The position numbers and the translations under genes were made by a program. A stretch of 64,000 nucleotides of DNA from NCBI RefSeq assembly GCF_023053635.1, contig NC_086172.1, positions 13,173,501-13,237,500 of the forward strand. The letters are read 5' to 3'. Under the pieces are notes generated by a model. It was given only the letters and a program-made list of their open reading frames with translations, was not told the DNA's origin and made no database searches. Within the stretch, counting starts at the first letter, position 1; every line of letters starts with the position of its first letter. Below, in pieces: positions 43,265-54,264 of the stretch. This stretch comes from Elgaria multicarinata webbii (taxonomy: Eukaryota; Chordata; Lepidosauria; Squamata; Anguidae).

Positions 43265-44227
43265 CAGTGGTTCCCAACTGGTGGTCCACGGACCCCCCAC
43301 CCAGGGGGCCCGTGGCACCATTCACCTATTAGCTCTGCAAGGTCTGCATTTTAATAAAAGAAAATATGCCATCTCCCGTGCTCTGTTTGCTTCGACGGTG
43401 ACGTCATGTGTGACCTGCGTGATTTAACGACTAGCTGCAGAGATTACTTCCCTGCACCTAATCCTGAAAACTCATGGATAAGGAATCCTTCTGAATGTGG
43501 TGATGTACAACTAACTATCTGTGGAAGAGCAAGATGCACTTGTTGACGTGACTTGTGATGGTTATGAACCGCCCAGAGAGCTTCGGCTATTGGGTGGTAT
43601 AAAAATGTAATAAATAAATAAATAAATAAATAAAAAATCATTTAAATCATTTTTCAAAGAATATAGACTGGACCAATTCTGGGTGAAGGTTTTTCCTTTT
43701 TATAAGAAGTTAGGTGAAAAAGCTTTGAAACATCTAGTTCCCTTTCATTCCACATATCTTCGTGAACAAACATTTTCGACATTTTGTTATATGAAGAACA
43801 AGCATAGAAATCAGCTTGATGTTGATCCAGATTTGAGATTAAAAGTAGGAAATATTGAACCGGATGTGGAAAGGATTGTTCAGGACAAAAAGAGGCATGA
43901 TTTCTCCCATCACATTTAGGTTTAGTAGCTGCTAGACATGTCATAATTTGTTCAATTGTAAACTAGACGGTAGTAAAATTAAATTCGTCTTTATATTCCT
44001 AACTAAATCATTGCCATTTTTGCGTGGTAATATCACAATTTTTATGGCCTACTTTTTAGTATACCTAAAATCCTTCGCTTATTAGGGGCTACCCCATATT
44101 TTCTCCAAGAAATTGCTTTGTACAGGTAACTACCATACAGATAACAAAATTTTCAGAAGTAGGGAGTCCATGGCTTGGCATTTGAAAAACAAGGGGTCTG
44201 CAGTACTTAGCTAATTGGGAACCACTG
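43265..44227 (+). mobile_element. hAT transposon fossil with transposase C-terminus
   Basis: Ends 'CAGTGGTTCCCAACTGG' and 'GGGAACCACTG', with 8-bp duplication 'ctctagaa' / 'ctgtagaa' (7 of 8). Inside, plus frames read 'APNPENSWIRNPSECGDVQL' and, after an interruption, 'YLREQTFSTFCYMKNKHRNQ' with 'LDVDPDLRLKVGNIEPDVER', the conserved C-terminal dimerisation domain of hAT (ZBED-like) transposases. Most of the transposase is missing, so it is dead. It lies just downstream of the USP40 CpG promoter in intron 1. Confidence 0.92.
43561..43636 (+). mobile_element. L2-type LINE tail nested in the hAT element
   Basis: 'atgaaccgcccagagagctt' and 'cggctattgggtggtataaa' with an (AATA)n tail interrupt the transposase frame. 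A 76-bp severely 5'-truncated insertion. Confidence 0.8.
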
Positions 44228-44781
44228 CTGTAGAATACGGGGTGGGAGCAAAACCTCTGGGCAGGCAGACGATGAGGCTAAAAAAAACCTTCTTCCTGCC
44301 AGGCTAGTTTTCTACGCGAAGGGAAGCGCTTTCTACGCAGCCACACGAACCCTCCTACGCCCGCTCTTGAGGTGTTGAAGCACCGGCACAGGTTGGGGAA
44401 GTCGGGCCCGCCGTGAGGGCATCCGTGGCACGCGTCTTGCGAGGGGAGAGAAAATCACGGCGAAATCTGTCGAAATCTTCGACACTTCGGCGAAGTCAGT
44501 CTGTGGGAGGCTGCAAGAGCTCCGGCCGCAACCACAGAGAGAGAGACTGAGGGGGAGAGGAAGGAAGGGGGCTCCGGGCGCGGGCCGAGGTAAGAGCAGC
44601 TGCACCCGCCTCGCCCCCTCCCCACCCCCCCACCCCGTTTTATGAGGCGAAGGGAGGCCGTTGGGGCCTCGCCCCCCCTCAGCCCAGGGACGCCTGAGGC
44701 GACAGACGCACCCCGCATCCCGCCGCAGCGCCGCCCGCTCTCGAACCTCCCCCCCCCCTTCGCCATTTCTCTCCCACTCAC

Positions 44782-44870
44782 AGCCAACAGCGCTCCGCCA
44801 ACAAAACCCACCACAAGGCCGCTTTGCTTCCTCCTAGCAGGCGCCTGAACCTAGAGAGGATGCTGGGAAT
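44782..44870 (-). other. USP40: candidate noncoding exon 1 of USP40
   Basis: Lies directly downstream (minus strand) of the ZNF143-type site and ends at the consensus donor 'gtgagtggg'. Exon 2 begins with a noncoding stretch of 21 nt before the ATG, so an upstream 5' UTR exon is required. The 5' limit is a guess. Confidence 0.45.
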
Positions 44871-44877
44871 TGTGGTC
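44859..44877. promoter_or_regulatory. ZNF143 (Staf) type binding site
   Basis: 'gatgctgggaattgtggtc' closely matches the SBS motif known from CpG-island and bidirectional promoters (reverse of ACTACAATTCCCAGCATGC). A weaker look-alike, 'gtggggattgtattt', is at 44944-44958. Confidence 0.6.
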
Positions 44878-45214
44878 CTTGGACCGAACGCGGGCTTTCC
44901 CCTCATCCGCGTCGGCTCAAAAGAAGGCTGGTCGCAATGGCTTGTGGGGATTGTATTTCTTTCAATACTCGCATGAAGTTACCTGCGCCGCACATCAAGG
45001 AGGACTTTTAGGGCGCGATCTTATGCATGTTTACACAGAAAAAGTCCTAATCACTCCCAGCATTCCCTACTAGCAAGTCAAAGAGTTGTACGACTTTTTT
45101 TTTCCTTTTCTGTCTAAAAACATGTCTAGGATTGTGCCCTTCAGAAAATGTTTCTTCGCCCTCAGCACCCGCCTTCACCTTCTGCTTTGTGCCCTTTTTC
45201 TTTTTTCGCTCTTC

Positions 45215-45481
45215 ATATTTATTTATTTATTACATTTCTATACCGCATAATAGCCGAAGCTCTCTAGGCGGTTCACAAAAATTAAAATTTTATTTATTTA
45301 TTACATTTTACATTTTTATACCGCCCAAACCATGAAAAGCATAATAAAACAATCAACAGAAATACAATATAAAAAGAACAACCGGGATAAAACCACACAG
45401 CAGAAATTGATATAGATTAAAATACGGAATTAAAACAGCAAAGTTTAAATTTAACTTAAATTAGGTGTTAAAATACTGAGA

Positions 45482-45484
<3 letters not shown>
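45215..45484 (-). mobile_element. two stacked L2-type LINE tails
   Basis: 'tataccgcataatagccgaa' with 'ctaggcggttcacaaa' (45238-45285), then a second T-rich start and 'tttataccgcccaaaccatg' (from 45288) continuing into the usual 3' UTR. Both are reversed, so one landed in the tail of the other. Confidence 0.75.

Positions 45485-45520
<36 letters not shown>
45485..45520. repeat. (TA)n microsatellite
   Basis: Eighteen or so TA units directly after the LINE tail. 45521-45775 is AT-rich and unassigned. Confidence 0.95.
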
Positions 45521-45521
<1 letters not shown>

Positions 45522-45775
45522 CAACTCCAGGTAAATTACCTTATAAATACGCCATATAAACATAAAAATTAATGAAAAAACCCAATTACTTTATAATAAA
45601 TATATTACAATAAACATAGTATTGTACATATTACAATATTATGTCCTTTCAACCATTTCAGAATAATTATAGGATCATATACGGCTAAAAATCCTTCTTT
45701 TACTATTGAAAGTATTCTCTCTTCAGCAGTTAGTCTTACATAGGTTGCCTTCATTTGCTTATACTTGCCACCTCA

Positions 45776-46129
45776 TTTTTTAATTTTTTTTATTGCATTT
45801 CTATACTGCCCAATAGCCGAGCTGTCTGAGCTGTTCACAAAAATTAAAACCACAAAGTACAACCTAAAGTATAAAACTTAAACCACAATATAAAAGTACA
45901 ACCAGAAGAAAACCAAGCAGCAATGCAGAGATTAAAAAAAACAAATTTAAAATATATAATTAAAAAAGCAAAGTTAAAAGACTAAGATGATAAATTGCTA
46001 AAATACTGGGAAAATAAAAAGGTCTTCACCTGGCGTCGAAAAGTGTATAACATAGGTACCAGGTGAACTTCTCTAGGGAACTCATTCCACAGCCGGGGTG
46101 CCACAGCAGAGAAGGCCTTTCTCCTGGTA
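45776..46129 (-). mobile_element. L2-type LINE 3' end, first part
   Basis: Reversed tail ('ttctatactgcccaatagcc') and RT C-terminus coding ('cattccacagccggggtgcc'). The same LINE resumes at 47406 after a hAT insertion. Confidence 0.85.
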
Positions 46130-47405
46130 TAGGGTGATCATATTTTGGAAACCAAAAAGGAGGAGAACATGGTTGGCCCCCAAGGGGTCATGTCCAGCAC
46201 CAAGGGGGCGTGCCCACCTGAACATAGCCTTGGTCACATGTCTGATTTTACAGCACACATTTAAGACAAATCTGTTCTACATAGCATCTTAATGTTAAAA
46301 TCTCTGAAATAAAGAACAAGTGAGAGATTCAATGTATCTGAAATTAACTTCACGCACTCCTACTTTTGTAGGTTTTGCTGTACTTTGAAGCTTTTGCTAT
46401 GCTTTGTGTGTTACATTCTCCCCTTCCGTCAAATATCTTTTGTAACTGTATCTTCACTCATTGCAAGCTGCTGTTGTTGTTAACAGGGTTTGCTACTGGC
46501 CAGCTGGATGGCTGGCTTTTTTTAATTTCAATTTTTTAAAAAAGCTCGTGTATGATTGTCAGAAGTTTCTCTACTCTAACATTAGGGTGGGTGTTGTGGC
46601 AGTTTACCTAAAGACTGGAGATCCCCTTAATGCCAAGGACTGAAACTGCTCAATATGCAAAACCCCAAAGAGGAGGTTTGACAACCTGAGTTTGAAGGAT
46701 ATGGCTCCAGCAGTTTTAAAACACAATAATTTTAAAACTTTGAACTTTTTAAAAAATCCTAAAAAAACAATGGATGAACAGATCTGATTCAAACCTGGCA
46801 TAGCTAAATCTCTTCTTAAGAGCTATCATGGTGCCAACTTTCAGCCCTTTATCTTTTAAAAATGTCGTTTTTAAAAAATAATTTTAAAACCTCAATTTTT
46901 TTAAAAAAAAAATCCTAAAACTCAATGGATGAACAGATCTGTTTCAAACTTGGCATAGCTAAACTCCTTGTTAAGAGCAATCATGGTGCCAAGTTTCAGC
47001 TCTTTTAAAAATGACAATATAAAAAATCAATGGATGAACAGATCTGTTTCAAATTTGGTGTGGCTAAAGCTCTACCTAAATCCTATCACGGTGCGAAGTT
47101 TCATGTCTTTATCTTTAAAAATGACGATTTTAAAAATAATAATTTTAAAACCTCAATTTTTAAAAAAATCCTAAAAAATCAATGGATGAACAGATCTGTT
47201 TCAAATTTGGTATGACTAAAGCCCTTCCTAAGAGCTACTATCATGCCAAGTTTCATGTCTATCTTAAAAAATGACAGAGTTATAAGCATTTTTGTTAATT
47301 CCCATTAGAGCTGATCTTTGGAAAATCCGGATTTCCCCTCCCCCTCCTGGATTTGACATAAAAAACCGGGCAAATCCAGGCAAATCCGGTCATATGGTCA
47401 CCCTA
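46130..47405. mobile_element. hAT nonautonomous element with four internal repeats
   Basis: 1276 bp; ends 'TAGGGTGATCATATTTTGG' and 'CCGGTCATATGGTCACCCTA', with 8-bp duplication 'tcctggta' / 'tcgtggta' (7 of 8), inside an L2 LINE whose sequence joins across it. The interior has four diverged copies of a 105-150-bp unit beginning 'caatggatgaacagatctg' (about 46768, 46923, 47027 and 47180). No transposase coding is seen. Confidence 0.9.
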
Positions 47406-47545
47406 TCGTGGTAGCCACCTGCCTCACTTCCTTTGGCAGGGGCTTACGGAGAAGGACCCCTGAAAAAGATCTTAAGGTCTGGGCAGGTACATATGGGAGG
47501 AGGCATTCCTTCAGATAACCTAGTCCCAAGCTGTTTAGGACTGCT
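47406..47545 (-). mobile_element. L2-type LINE 3' end, second part
   Basis: Continues the 45776-46129 LINE ('agccacctgcctcacttcct', 'acatatgggaggaggcattc', 'tcagataacctagtccca'). Confidence 0.85.
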
Positions 47546-47800
47546 CTTGATGGAACCTTGCAACCAGTCCTAGATGGGGAGTTCTCTGGGGCTGGTGCTA
47601 ACTGGGCAAGTTCAGGTAGTTGTGGTGCTTAGGAGAGCTTTTTACTAGCTTAGTCTGGTACATTCACTGCAATTCTTATCTGGAGAAGATGAGCTTTGCT
47701 TCAGTTATCCATGCTTTAGCAACATTCAGCCTGTATTGCTGTAATGCATTTTGTCTGGGTTTCCTTTAAAGATGGTTCAGAAATGTCCTGATAGAAAATG
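47546..47800 (+). mobile_element. worn L2-type RT fragment
   Basis: Plus-strand stretch 'ttcagttatccatgctttag' and 'tgctgtaatgcattttgtct' / 'tttcctttaaagatggttca' matches the 'VIHAL...[12 protein letters not shown]' part of other copies. Heavily diverged. Confidence 0.55.
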
Positions 47801-48088
47801 TGGCCACTACATAAGTCCAAGGTGGCCTGATTGGAGGACACCTATATTATACCGTTTGCCCTGGTTGCTAGTGTGAACCTGCACCCTATAATTGACTGAT
47901 AAACTTTTAGACCTGGGGTCCCCAAATGTTCTGGTTTGGTTGGCATATTTGAAATTTTGAGAGAGTGTTGTACACACTCTCAGAAAATGGCTGCCATGGG
48001 AGGCATCTTTATGCATAAAATGCTTGCCATGGTGGACATGGCTGGTCACAAAACACTAATTTCCCAGAAGGCAAACTAGTGAGACTAA

Positions 48089-48229
48089 GGCCTTAGCTAG
48101 ACCTAAGGTTTATCCCGGGATCATCCCGGGGTCATCCCTGCCTGCTCCCGGGATCCCCTGTGTGTCATTTACATGAACAGGGATGACCCTGGGATGATCC
48201 CAGGATAAACCTTAGGTCTAGCTAAGGCC
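48089..48229. mobile_element. short DNA element, GGCCTTAGCTAG family, copy 2
   Basis: 141 bp; perfect terminal inverted repeats 'GGCCTTAGCTAGACCTAAGG' and 'CCTTAGGTCTAGCTAAGGCC', followed by 'tttatcccgggatcatccc' and its complement. Flanking triplets TAA and TAT. The best-preserved member. Confidence 0.9.
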
Positions 48230-48239
48230 TATAAGAAAA

Positions 48240-49190
48240 GAAACGTGCCCCAGAACCTAAGCACAAAGCAGAGATGGGGCCTGAGTTTCAAAACGCAAAA
48301 GCACTCTTTTGAAACAAAACCAAATAAAGATGGCACTGGAGGGCAGCACTTTGCTTTGCAGCATGGCAACCTCCTGGTAAATAATTGCTGGTGATGACCC
48401 TAGTTGCTCTCCTTCTGTGTTGATCAGTGTGGGACTGTGATGCCTGATTGTAGTGCCCTGTGTCGTAATAGATTGCACAAATCAAATGCTCTGAGCAGAA
48501 TCTGCTCCACCATCTGACCTTATTGGCTTTTACCTCTGTATGTGGGATGTGGATTGCAGTTCTCTGGGGTGCTGAATCAGACTCCAGAAACGCCCTTAGG
48601 AAAGGTTGCAGATGCTCTTGTCTCTTTGCAGTGAAAAGTGCACATTATCTCTAGTTTTCTGATTCAACATCATGCAGAAGAGTTACTCATTAAATGTATT
48701 CAAGGCCATGCAGTGAAAGTTACTGCTTAATGGCAATAATTGTTTGTCATTTTTCCAGGTTTCTGAAGGATATATAGAAACAGTAAATATTTGTTTAAGA
48801 AGCCAGTAATCACACATCAGATCTAGGTTATACTAAGCAGGAGGCAGGAATTGTACTGGTCTTGATGTTGAGCAGTTTTTCTCCTTTCTTCTTCGAAATG
48901 GCTTGTGGGATTTCACCTTCATATCGACATACAATAAGGTTTCTCCTTCTGTTTCTTTTTGTGGACTTTTCTGTATGTGAGAAGCTCTCGGTGATGAAAG
49001 ACCATGGCTGAGCTAAAAGGTCTTTGGTGTGTATGAAATAGTTCTTATAGTGTCAGAACTAAATTTTTAAGCCCTCCAAAAACTTCACACCAAAGACATA
49101 TTGAGTGTCCTACAGTGAAGAAGACATCCGTGTATTACTGGTAAAGAACACATTCTCCAACAGTCTTTTGTAAAGTTATCTTCAGTATAT
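48240..49190. other. no recognisable element
   Basis: Unique-looking sequence between DNA elements; no exon, repeat end or RNA gene supported. Confidence 0.45.
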
Positions 49191-49194
49191 GAAA

Positions 49195-49930
49195 CAGATG
49201 CTGTTTCACCTGATTCTCACATAACACTAACCCATCGTTTATTTAAAACATGGTTTATTTAAACCCTGGGTATGGTTTGTTGCCATACCCGGGGTTTCCT
49301 TGGAAGATGACTGAACAAACCATGGTTTGTTTTCACTCCCTGGGTGGTTTGACTCCCTCCTCCTTCTCCCACTTCCTCCCTGTATTCCAGCTGCCTTGCA
49401 GCATAGCAGTACTGGCATGTAAAGAGGATGGGGTTTTGACCGTTTTTGCCAGAATGCCTCTGTAGCTTACTGAAACAATCCATGAACAACCACAGTTCTG
49501 GGTTAATATGTAACAACAACCAATAGTTTAAAAAACCCACAACCTAATAGCAAACCATGGTCTTCATGTGTTTTTCATTGTTAACAAGCAATAGTTAACC
49601 CATAATTCCAGGTTTACCTGTAATGACAACCCATGGTTCAACAACCCATGGTTTGTTGTTACAAGTTATCCAGGTCTATAGCATGGTTTGCATGTCATAT
49701 CAGCAATTCCTGAGTTAAACAACCCAGAGTTAACCCAACAATTGCCCATGGTTTGTTGTTGGGTTACCTCTAAGTTGTTTAACTCATGTTTCTTGGATCA
49801 GACATCACAAAACAACGAAGGAACAGGGTGTTCCTGGGTTGCTAATTAAAAGCGGAAGTGACAAGAGCACCCCTAGTGCGCTCTGCTTGCCCCCAGCAAT
49901 TCCTGGGTTAAAAAGCCAAGAAGTTGCCAC
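49195..49930. repeat. cluster of 'aacccatggtttgttgtt' inverted repeats
   Basis: Many copies of 'aaccatggtttgttgtt' and its complement ('aacaacaaaccatgggtt') in both orientations (for example near 49313, 49633, 49646 and 49745). They look like two or more overlapping hairpin-forming DNA elements. Individual limits cannot be set. Confidence 0.5.
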
Positions 49931-50082
49931 CTTGATGGAAGAACCTAAATACATGTACCAACAGTTGATCAGCACATCTATCCCCTTTGTTTTCTATTTG
50001 CATGTGGAGTAAGATCCAAAGGAACTCAGTGTCCAAACCATATTTATATGTTCCATGACTGTTTCTAAGTTATTTTGACCCT

Positions 50083-50250
50083 GTTCAAATGACACACTAA
50101 GCCACGGTGGTTAAGGATTTGGAGCTAAATGTGGCTTAGCATGTCATGTGAACCATGGTGGCTGCATTACCAAGGTTTAAACATGCTCCCTAACCATTTG
50201 CTGCAGAAGGGTCAGTGGCCTAACTATGGCTTAGCGTGTTGTCTGCAAGA
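50083..50250. mobile_element. short inverted-repeat DNA element, second 'TGTTCA..GACA' copy
   Basis: 'ctgttcaaatgacacactaa' to 'ttagcgtgttgtctgcaaga', with the same interior order as 3843-4021 ('accatggtggctgcattacc', 'taaccatttgctgcagaagg'). Confidence 0.6.
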
Positions 50251-50329
50251 CAAGAGTTAAGGAAAATGGTTGCATTTACAAAATATTATCACCAATGCTT
50301 GACGGCTATAATGAACATTGATTCACATT

Positions 50330-50640
50330 GAAAGTGCAGAGATAGCACATAAAAACTAATAAGAGCCGTATAGTATAGTGCACAAAATAGTTTAAAACAA
50401 AATAGTTAAAAACAGGTCAAACGCGTTTCGACATAGGTGTCTTCTTCAGTGACCCCTAAATAAGCAGAGCTCCTGTGTATGTATAAAAAAGGGCTGACTC
50501 CAATTATAAAGCCCAAGGTTAAATAGCCAGTGTCACTCCCATAAAACTAATTACACCGGGCTCGATATCTCTGTTGCTGACTATGAACCAGCTGTGAAGC
50601 ATAGTCAGCAGCAGAGATATCAAGCCCGTTTTAATTTATT
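50330..50640 (-). mobile_element. Penelope-like 3' tail fragment
   Basis: The reverse strand reads 'gaagaagacacctatgtcga' then 'aacgcgtttgacctg', typical of the region after the last ORF of Penelope-like elements. It also contains an inverted pair 'tgctgactatgaac' / 'catagtcagca' near 50574-50605. Confidence 0.5.
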
Positions 50641-51289
50641 GCTTGCCTAAGAGCCTTCAGGGATGTGGCCAATCTAACTTCTTTCAGGAGGAAATTCCAT
50701 ATTCAGGGCTACAGAATAGGAATGGATTATTCTGTAAGAGTTGCTTTCTCCTGCATTCAGGTGCTGTTGTTGTTTTAAAATCCCAAGTTCTTTCTCTCAT
50801 GAATATGAAGAAATATGTGAATTTTCATAAACTCTTAACAGAACTGAACTAAATCTCAATCATCTGCACTGGTCAAATTCAGTAAGTACAGTCATTTCCA
50901 GCATGGAAAGGAGCATGTTGTTCTTACCTGCCTGCCATAGAGTTGCAAAGGATGAGGAGCCTGCCCCCCAAAACAAAACAAAATCAAAATCAAAGGGGTG
51001 GCAATCCAGCACTATCATGGCTAAATACACAGGGATTCAAACCCAGGCTTTTAAAGCTAGGCACTCAAAGCCCAAGGCCTGGATGGACAAACACTTCCAT
51101 TTCTCCCATATTCAAATTTTAAATCACAAATTCTTTCTGTCCCATTTAAAACATGTTTTTGAATGTTGATATATTTTTTTTATCAAAAATGAATCAAATA
51201 AAATCCTCACCCAGAAAATACCTTGGCCCACCCCCCCACCCACCCCCTTTTAGGTTATTTTGGTGGTAGGACATAAAGCACAGCCTCAG

Positions 51290-52000
51290 AAAACTTTCAC
51301 AACCTATGGACAGGTTTGAATGGGAGAAGGTGGTCTTTCAGATATCCTGGCCCCAGGCCATTTAGGGCGTTATAGATAAGAACCAGCATCTTGAATTGGG
51401 CCTGAAAACAAATCAGAAGCTAGAAATTCACAACAGAAAGCATCCAGGCTGTGCCGTTTAGCACCAGCTACATTTTCTGAACATTCTTCAAGGGCAGCTC
51501 TTGGAAGTAATCTAATCAGTAACCTAATCTGGAAGTGATCGAGGCATGTGTCGTAGGTCAGTCTTCTCCAGGAAGGGACGCAAGTGGCACACCAACCAAA
51601 GCTGAGCCAGGCCACAGCAGCTACCTGGGCATCCAGGTGCAATGCTGGATCCAAGAGCACTCCCTAACTACAAAAACTGATTCTTCAGAGGACAACCACC
51701 CCCATCTAAAACAGGCTGTGTTCACAATCCTGGATCAGCTTACCTATGTCTTGTCTGGATTGAGCTTCAATTTGTTAGTCCACATCCCATCCATCACTGC
51801 TTCCAGGCAACTGTTCAGCACTTCCACAGCCTCTTTGGCACTAGTTGAAAAGGATAGACAGAGCTGGGCACTGTCAGCATGTTGACCCAAACCTCTCCCA
51901 GCACCTTTGTGTAGATATTCAAAAGCACAGGAAATAAAATAAGCCCATTTGCCAAAAGCCACAGGCTGCGCCTCTCCCAAATGGTCCCCTCCTCCCATCT
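51290..52000 (-). mobile_element. L2-type LINE fragment
   Basis: Minus frames read 'LDPALHLDAQVAAVAWLSFG' and 'SAQLCLSFSTSAKEAVEVLN' with '[15 protein letters not shown]', matching the same segments of the copy at 63100-63930. Heavily worn. 50640-51290 has only a C-rich patch at 51230-51248. Confidence 0.75.
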
Positions 52001-52139
52001 ATATCAGCCCACTGCTCCGGAGCTACAACAGAACCAGCAGAAATGTGCGCCTCCTGTCCAGTTCTCAGCAGAAGTCATTCACCAATGTGACTAAGGCTGT
52101 TTCGGTCCCAAACCCAGCCTTGAACACTGAATGCAAAGA

Positions 52140-52330
52140 CAACCCATAGTTAAGAAGCTGCTAGTTTCTATAGTGAACTAACAGTCAAAACTATAGTTTG
52201 TAAATTCAGACATTACCCCTAACCATAGTTAGAAAAAACTATGGTTTAAAAACTCACTTCAAATTATGGGTTCTGATGTTTCCAATCACTAACCATGTTG
52301 TTGTTGTTTCCAATTCAGACATCACACCAA
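52140..52330. repeat. inverted-repeat patch
   Basis: Pairs of 'aactatagtt' and 'aaccatagttag' / 'aactatggttt' indicate a worn hairpin-type DNA element just before the UGT1A duplication. Confidence 0.35.
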
Positions 52331-52344
52331 ACCACAACATAATT

Positions 52345-52390
52345 ATTGAGAACTATCCAGAGAGCTTTGGTTATTGGGTGGGATAGAAAT
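52345..52390 (+). mobile_element. L2-type tail at the left border of the UGT1A duplication
   Basis: 'tatccagagagctttggtta' / 'ttgggtgggatagaaatgta' is the 3' hairpin tail of an L2-type retroposon. The segment shared with the second copy begins inside it at 52373. Confidence 0.6.
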
Positions 52391-52651
52391 GTAATTAGTT
52401 ACTCTTCCGAAGCCACATTTTGGCGTGGTATTGTGGCTTTTATCTCATCCAGAATTGCAGCTCTCTCTATATGCTGGACAAAGCTGTCTTTACTCATTTG
52501 CATCTCAAATTAGCCTATTCCCTTTCCTGATCCCCTCTAGTTAACTGTTGCATTACTGCAGTAGCTCTTCATTCAGTGCTCTTTGACCTGATGCTACTTT
52601 GGCAAGACACATATTATCATGGGGCTGTTTTGGATCAGTGGATGATGATTA

Positions 52652-52664
52652 GCTAATGATTGAT
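52652..52664 (+). promoter_or_regulatory. HNF1-like site, copy A
   Basis: 'gctaatgattgat' resembles GTTAATNATTAAC, the hepatocyte factor site known upstream of several UGT1A first exons. It lies 136 bp before the ATG. The 3' half is weaker than in copy B. Confidence 0.45.
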
Positions 52665-52725
52665 ACAACTTGGGATAGAATAGATCACCAGAAAGATAGC
52701 ATGAGTTCTGCTTCATAATCTGCAT

Positions 52726-52740
52726 TAAAAGGATAAAAGA
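52726..52740 (+). promoter_or_regulatory. TATA-like box, copy A
   Basis: 'aaaaggataaaaga' about 65 bp upstream of the ATG, the usual place for UGT1A first-exon promoters with very short 5' UTRs. Confidence 0.4.
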
Positions 52741-52799
52741 AGCTAGCACAAGGTACGCAAGGGGGTCCTTCCATTGATGACATTTTTGTGAACAGAGTG

Positions 52800-53663
52800 A
52801 TGGCTTTTGTTTTTCATCAGCCTGGGAGCTTGGCTATATGGCTTCTCTCTTTGCTTACCATCTTCACCTTCATTGAAAGTGAGAAGCTGCTAGTGCTACC
52901 TCAAGATGGAAGTCACTGGCTCAGCATGTCTGCTGTCGTACAAAAGCTCAGCGAACGAGGTCATGAGATAACAGTGGTGGCACCAGAAATTAATTTGCTC
53001 TTAAAAGGATCGAAATATTACAAGCAGAAAACATATGCCGTGCCGTACACACAGGTGGATCTTGATGCTGTATTTCAGAAGTTTGCAAGAAACCTATTCC
53101 ATAAGGTTTCTTTTCCTTACACAATTCTTCAAGAGTATCGGAACATCATGTATTTAATAAATATGTTTTTTGACAATTGTGACAGCCTTCTGAAGAATGC
53201 AGAACTCATAAGGTACCTGGAAGACCACCAATTTGATGCACTTTTTACAGATCCAGCTTTGCCATGTGGAGTCATCCTAGCTGAATATCTTTCCATCCCT
53301 TCTGTATACTTCTTTCGTGGATTCCCATGCAGTTTAGAGCATGCAATTTGTAAGTCTCCAAACCCAGTTTCCTATATCCCAAGATGCTATACCAAGTACA
53401 CAGACCAAATGACTTTCATTCAACGTGTGGTTAATCTGTTCGTTAATGCTGTAGAGACGTCACTTTTTAAGATTCTATATAACAAGTATCAAGATATTGC
53501 TTCAGAGTTTCTACAGCGAGATGTTCACTTACCAACACTTTACAGAAATGGTTCAATCTGGCTTTTGCGTTATGACTTTGTCTTTGAATATCCGAAGCCT
53601 TTCATGCCCAACATGGTCTTTATAGGAGGCATAAACTGTGAAGAAGGGAAAGTCCTGCCTGTG
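52800..53663 (+). CDS. UGT1A: UGT1A variable first exon, copy A (UDP-glucuronosyltransferase N-terminal half)
   Basis: Encodes the substrate-binding half of an ER-membrane UDP-glucuronosyltransferase. In UGT1A loci each first exon has its own promoter and is spliced to common exons 2-5, which supply the UDP-glucuronate site and membrane anchor. 864 nt, 288 codons, then donor 'gtatgt' (53664), the same length as human UGT1A1 exon 1. The signal peptide is residues 1-27 ('[11 protein letters not shown]'). '[13 protein letters not shown]' carries the catalytic base His39, and 'DALFTDP' carries Asp151. Also seen are the sequon Asn250-Gly-Ser and an end of '[13 protein letters not shown]'. ATG at 52800 chosen; an in-frame GTG at 52788 is not a plausible start. 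The frame stays open past the donor to 53837, but this is intron. Plus strand, opposite to USP40. The paralogue is at 59016. Confidence 0.96.
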
Positions 53664-53919
53664 GTATGTCCATTAATTTTCATTGTAAAATGTTCATTCA
53701 ATTGGGAAAGGAAGTGTTACATCTGTGTTATCACCATAAGGAATGCAAATGACATCCAAATAACCAAAAATATGAACAGGTTTAGAAGAAATCATTACAC
53801 CACTGATAGATGCCAGGTGTCTATGAGAATGGTCTGAAAATACTAAATGAGGTTTCTATTTGTGAACATATCAAAGTCTGAATGGGAGACTATATGGAAA
53901 CCAATCTGCATTGCTCTAA

Positions 53920-54264
53920 GAGCTCCATCACACAGGGGTTAACACGCTCCCTACCTCACTTCTCCACCTGTGTTTTCCTTCCTCAGGTTACTTCCTCTTT
54001 CAAGAAGACGAAGTGCCCAACAAGCACGAGGCCCATTGAGTCCGCTGTTCTAATGGCACTGCTTCTCCTGCCCACAGCAGGAGAGAGCAGCAATTCCGAG
54101 TTTAAGAAAATATCGGACTTAACGAGGTTTTTTTTTGTCGTGCAAGGAAGGCCAGAAGGGGTGGAAGGCGCGCGGGAGGTAGATGACGTCATGTGAGGGA
54201 CCTGAGCAAACTCCGTGAGTGCCCAGTAACGAGCTTGCGATAAAACGCTTGTCGGATGGAGCTT
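53920..54264. mobile_element. DNA element with TAA target duplication, copy A
   Basis: 345 bp; ends 'GAGCTCCATCACACA' and 'TGTCGGATGGAGCTT', flanked by TAA on both sides (53917-53919, 54265-54267). The TAA triplet suggests PIF/Harbinger. It predates the duplication because copy B has it at the same place (60141-60486). The 104-codon open frame inside is not recognised. Its right-end motif 'gcgataaaacgcttgtc' recurs at 55987-56003. Confidence 0.75.

Larger units (their letters stand above)
44264..45010. promoter_or_regulatory. USP40: CpG-rich promoter region, likely USP40 promoter/exon 1, possibly bidirectional
   Basis: Dense CpG (for example 'cgggcgcgggccgag', 'gcacgcgtcttgcg', 'cgcagcgccgcccgctc') in an otherwise CpG-poor window, not matching any repeat seen here. 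It is about 7 kb upstream of the first coding exon of USP40. On the minus strand a strong donor 'GGCT|gtgagt' ends a candidate noncoding exon at 44782. A second possible minus donor 'CGCAG|gtaact' ends at 44983. On the plus strand 'CCGAG|gtaaga' at 44589/44590 could end an exon of a divergent transcript. Which ones are used cannot be told from sequence. Confidence 0.75.

Noticed and set aside
44333-44848. Frames of 68-119 codons in the CpG region
   Set aside because: Overlapping frames on both strands with low-complexity Arg/Pro/Gly content; they are CpG-island shadows. The region is better read as promoter.
46968-47215. Repeated peptide 'NQWMNRSVSNLV' as a tandem-repeat protein
   Set aside because: Units vary in length and frame; they are DNA repeats inside a hAT element.
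52788-52799. Upstream in-frame GTG start for UGT1A copy A (and 59004 for copy B)
   Set aside because: Vertebrate genes start with ATG; from 52800 the signal peptide and the 288-codon exon length match the UGT1A family.
53664-53837. Continuation of the UGT1A copy A frame past the exon
   Set aside because: A strong donor at 53664 lies exactly at the family exon border, and copy B stops soon after it. The tail is intron read-through.
53882-54196. 104-codon frame downstream of UGT1A copy A (and 60103-60408)
   Set aside because: It covers the interior of a short DNA element with TAA flanks, and the two copies differ in frame at their ends.
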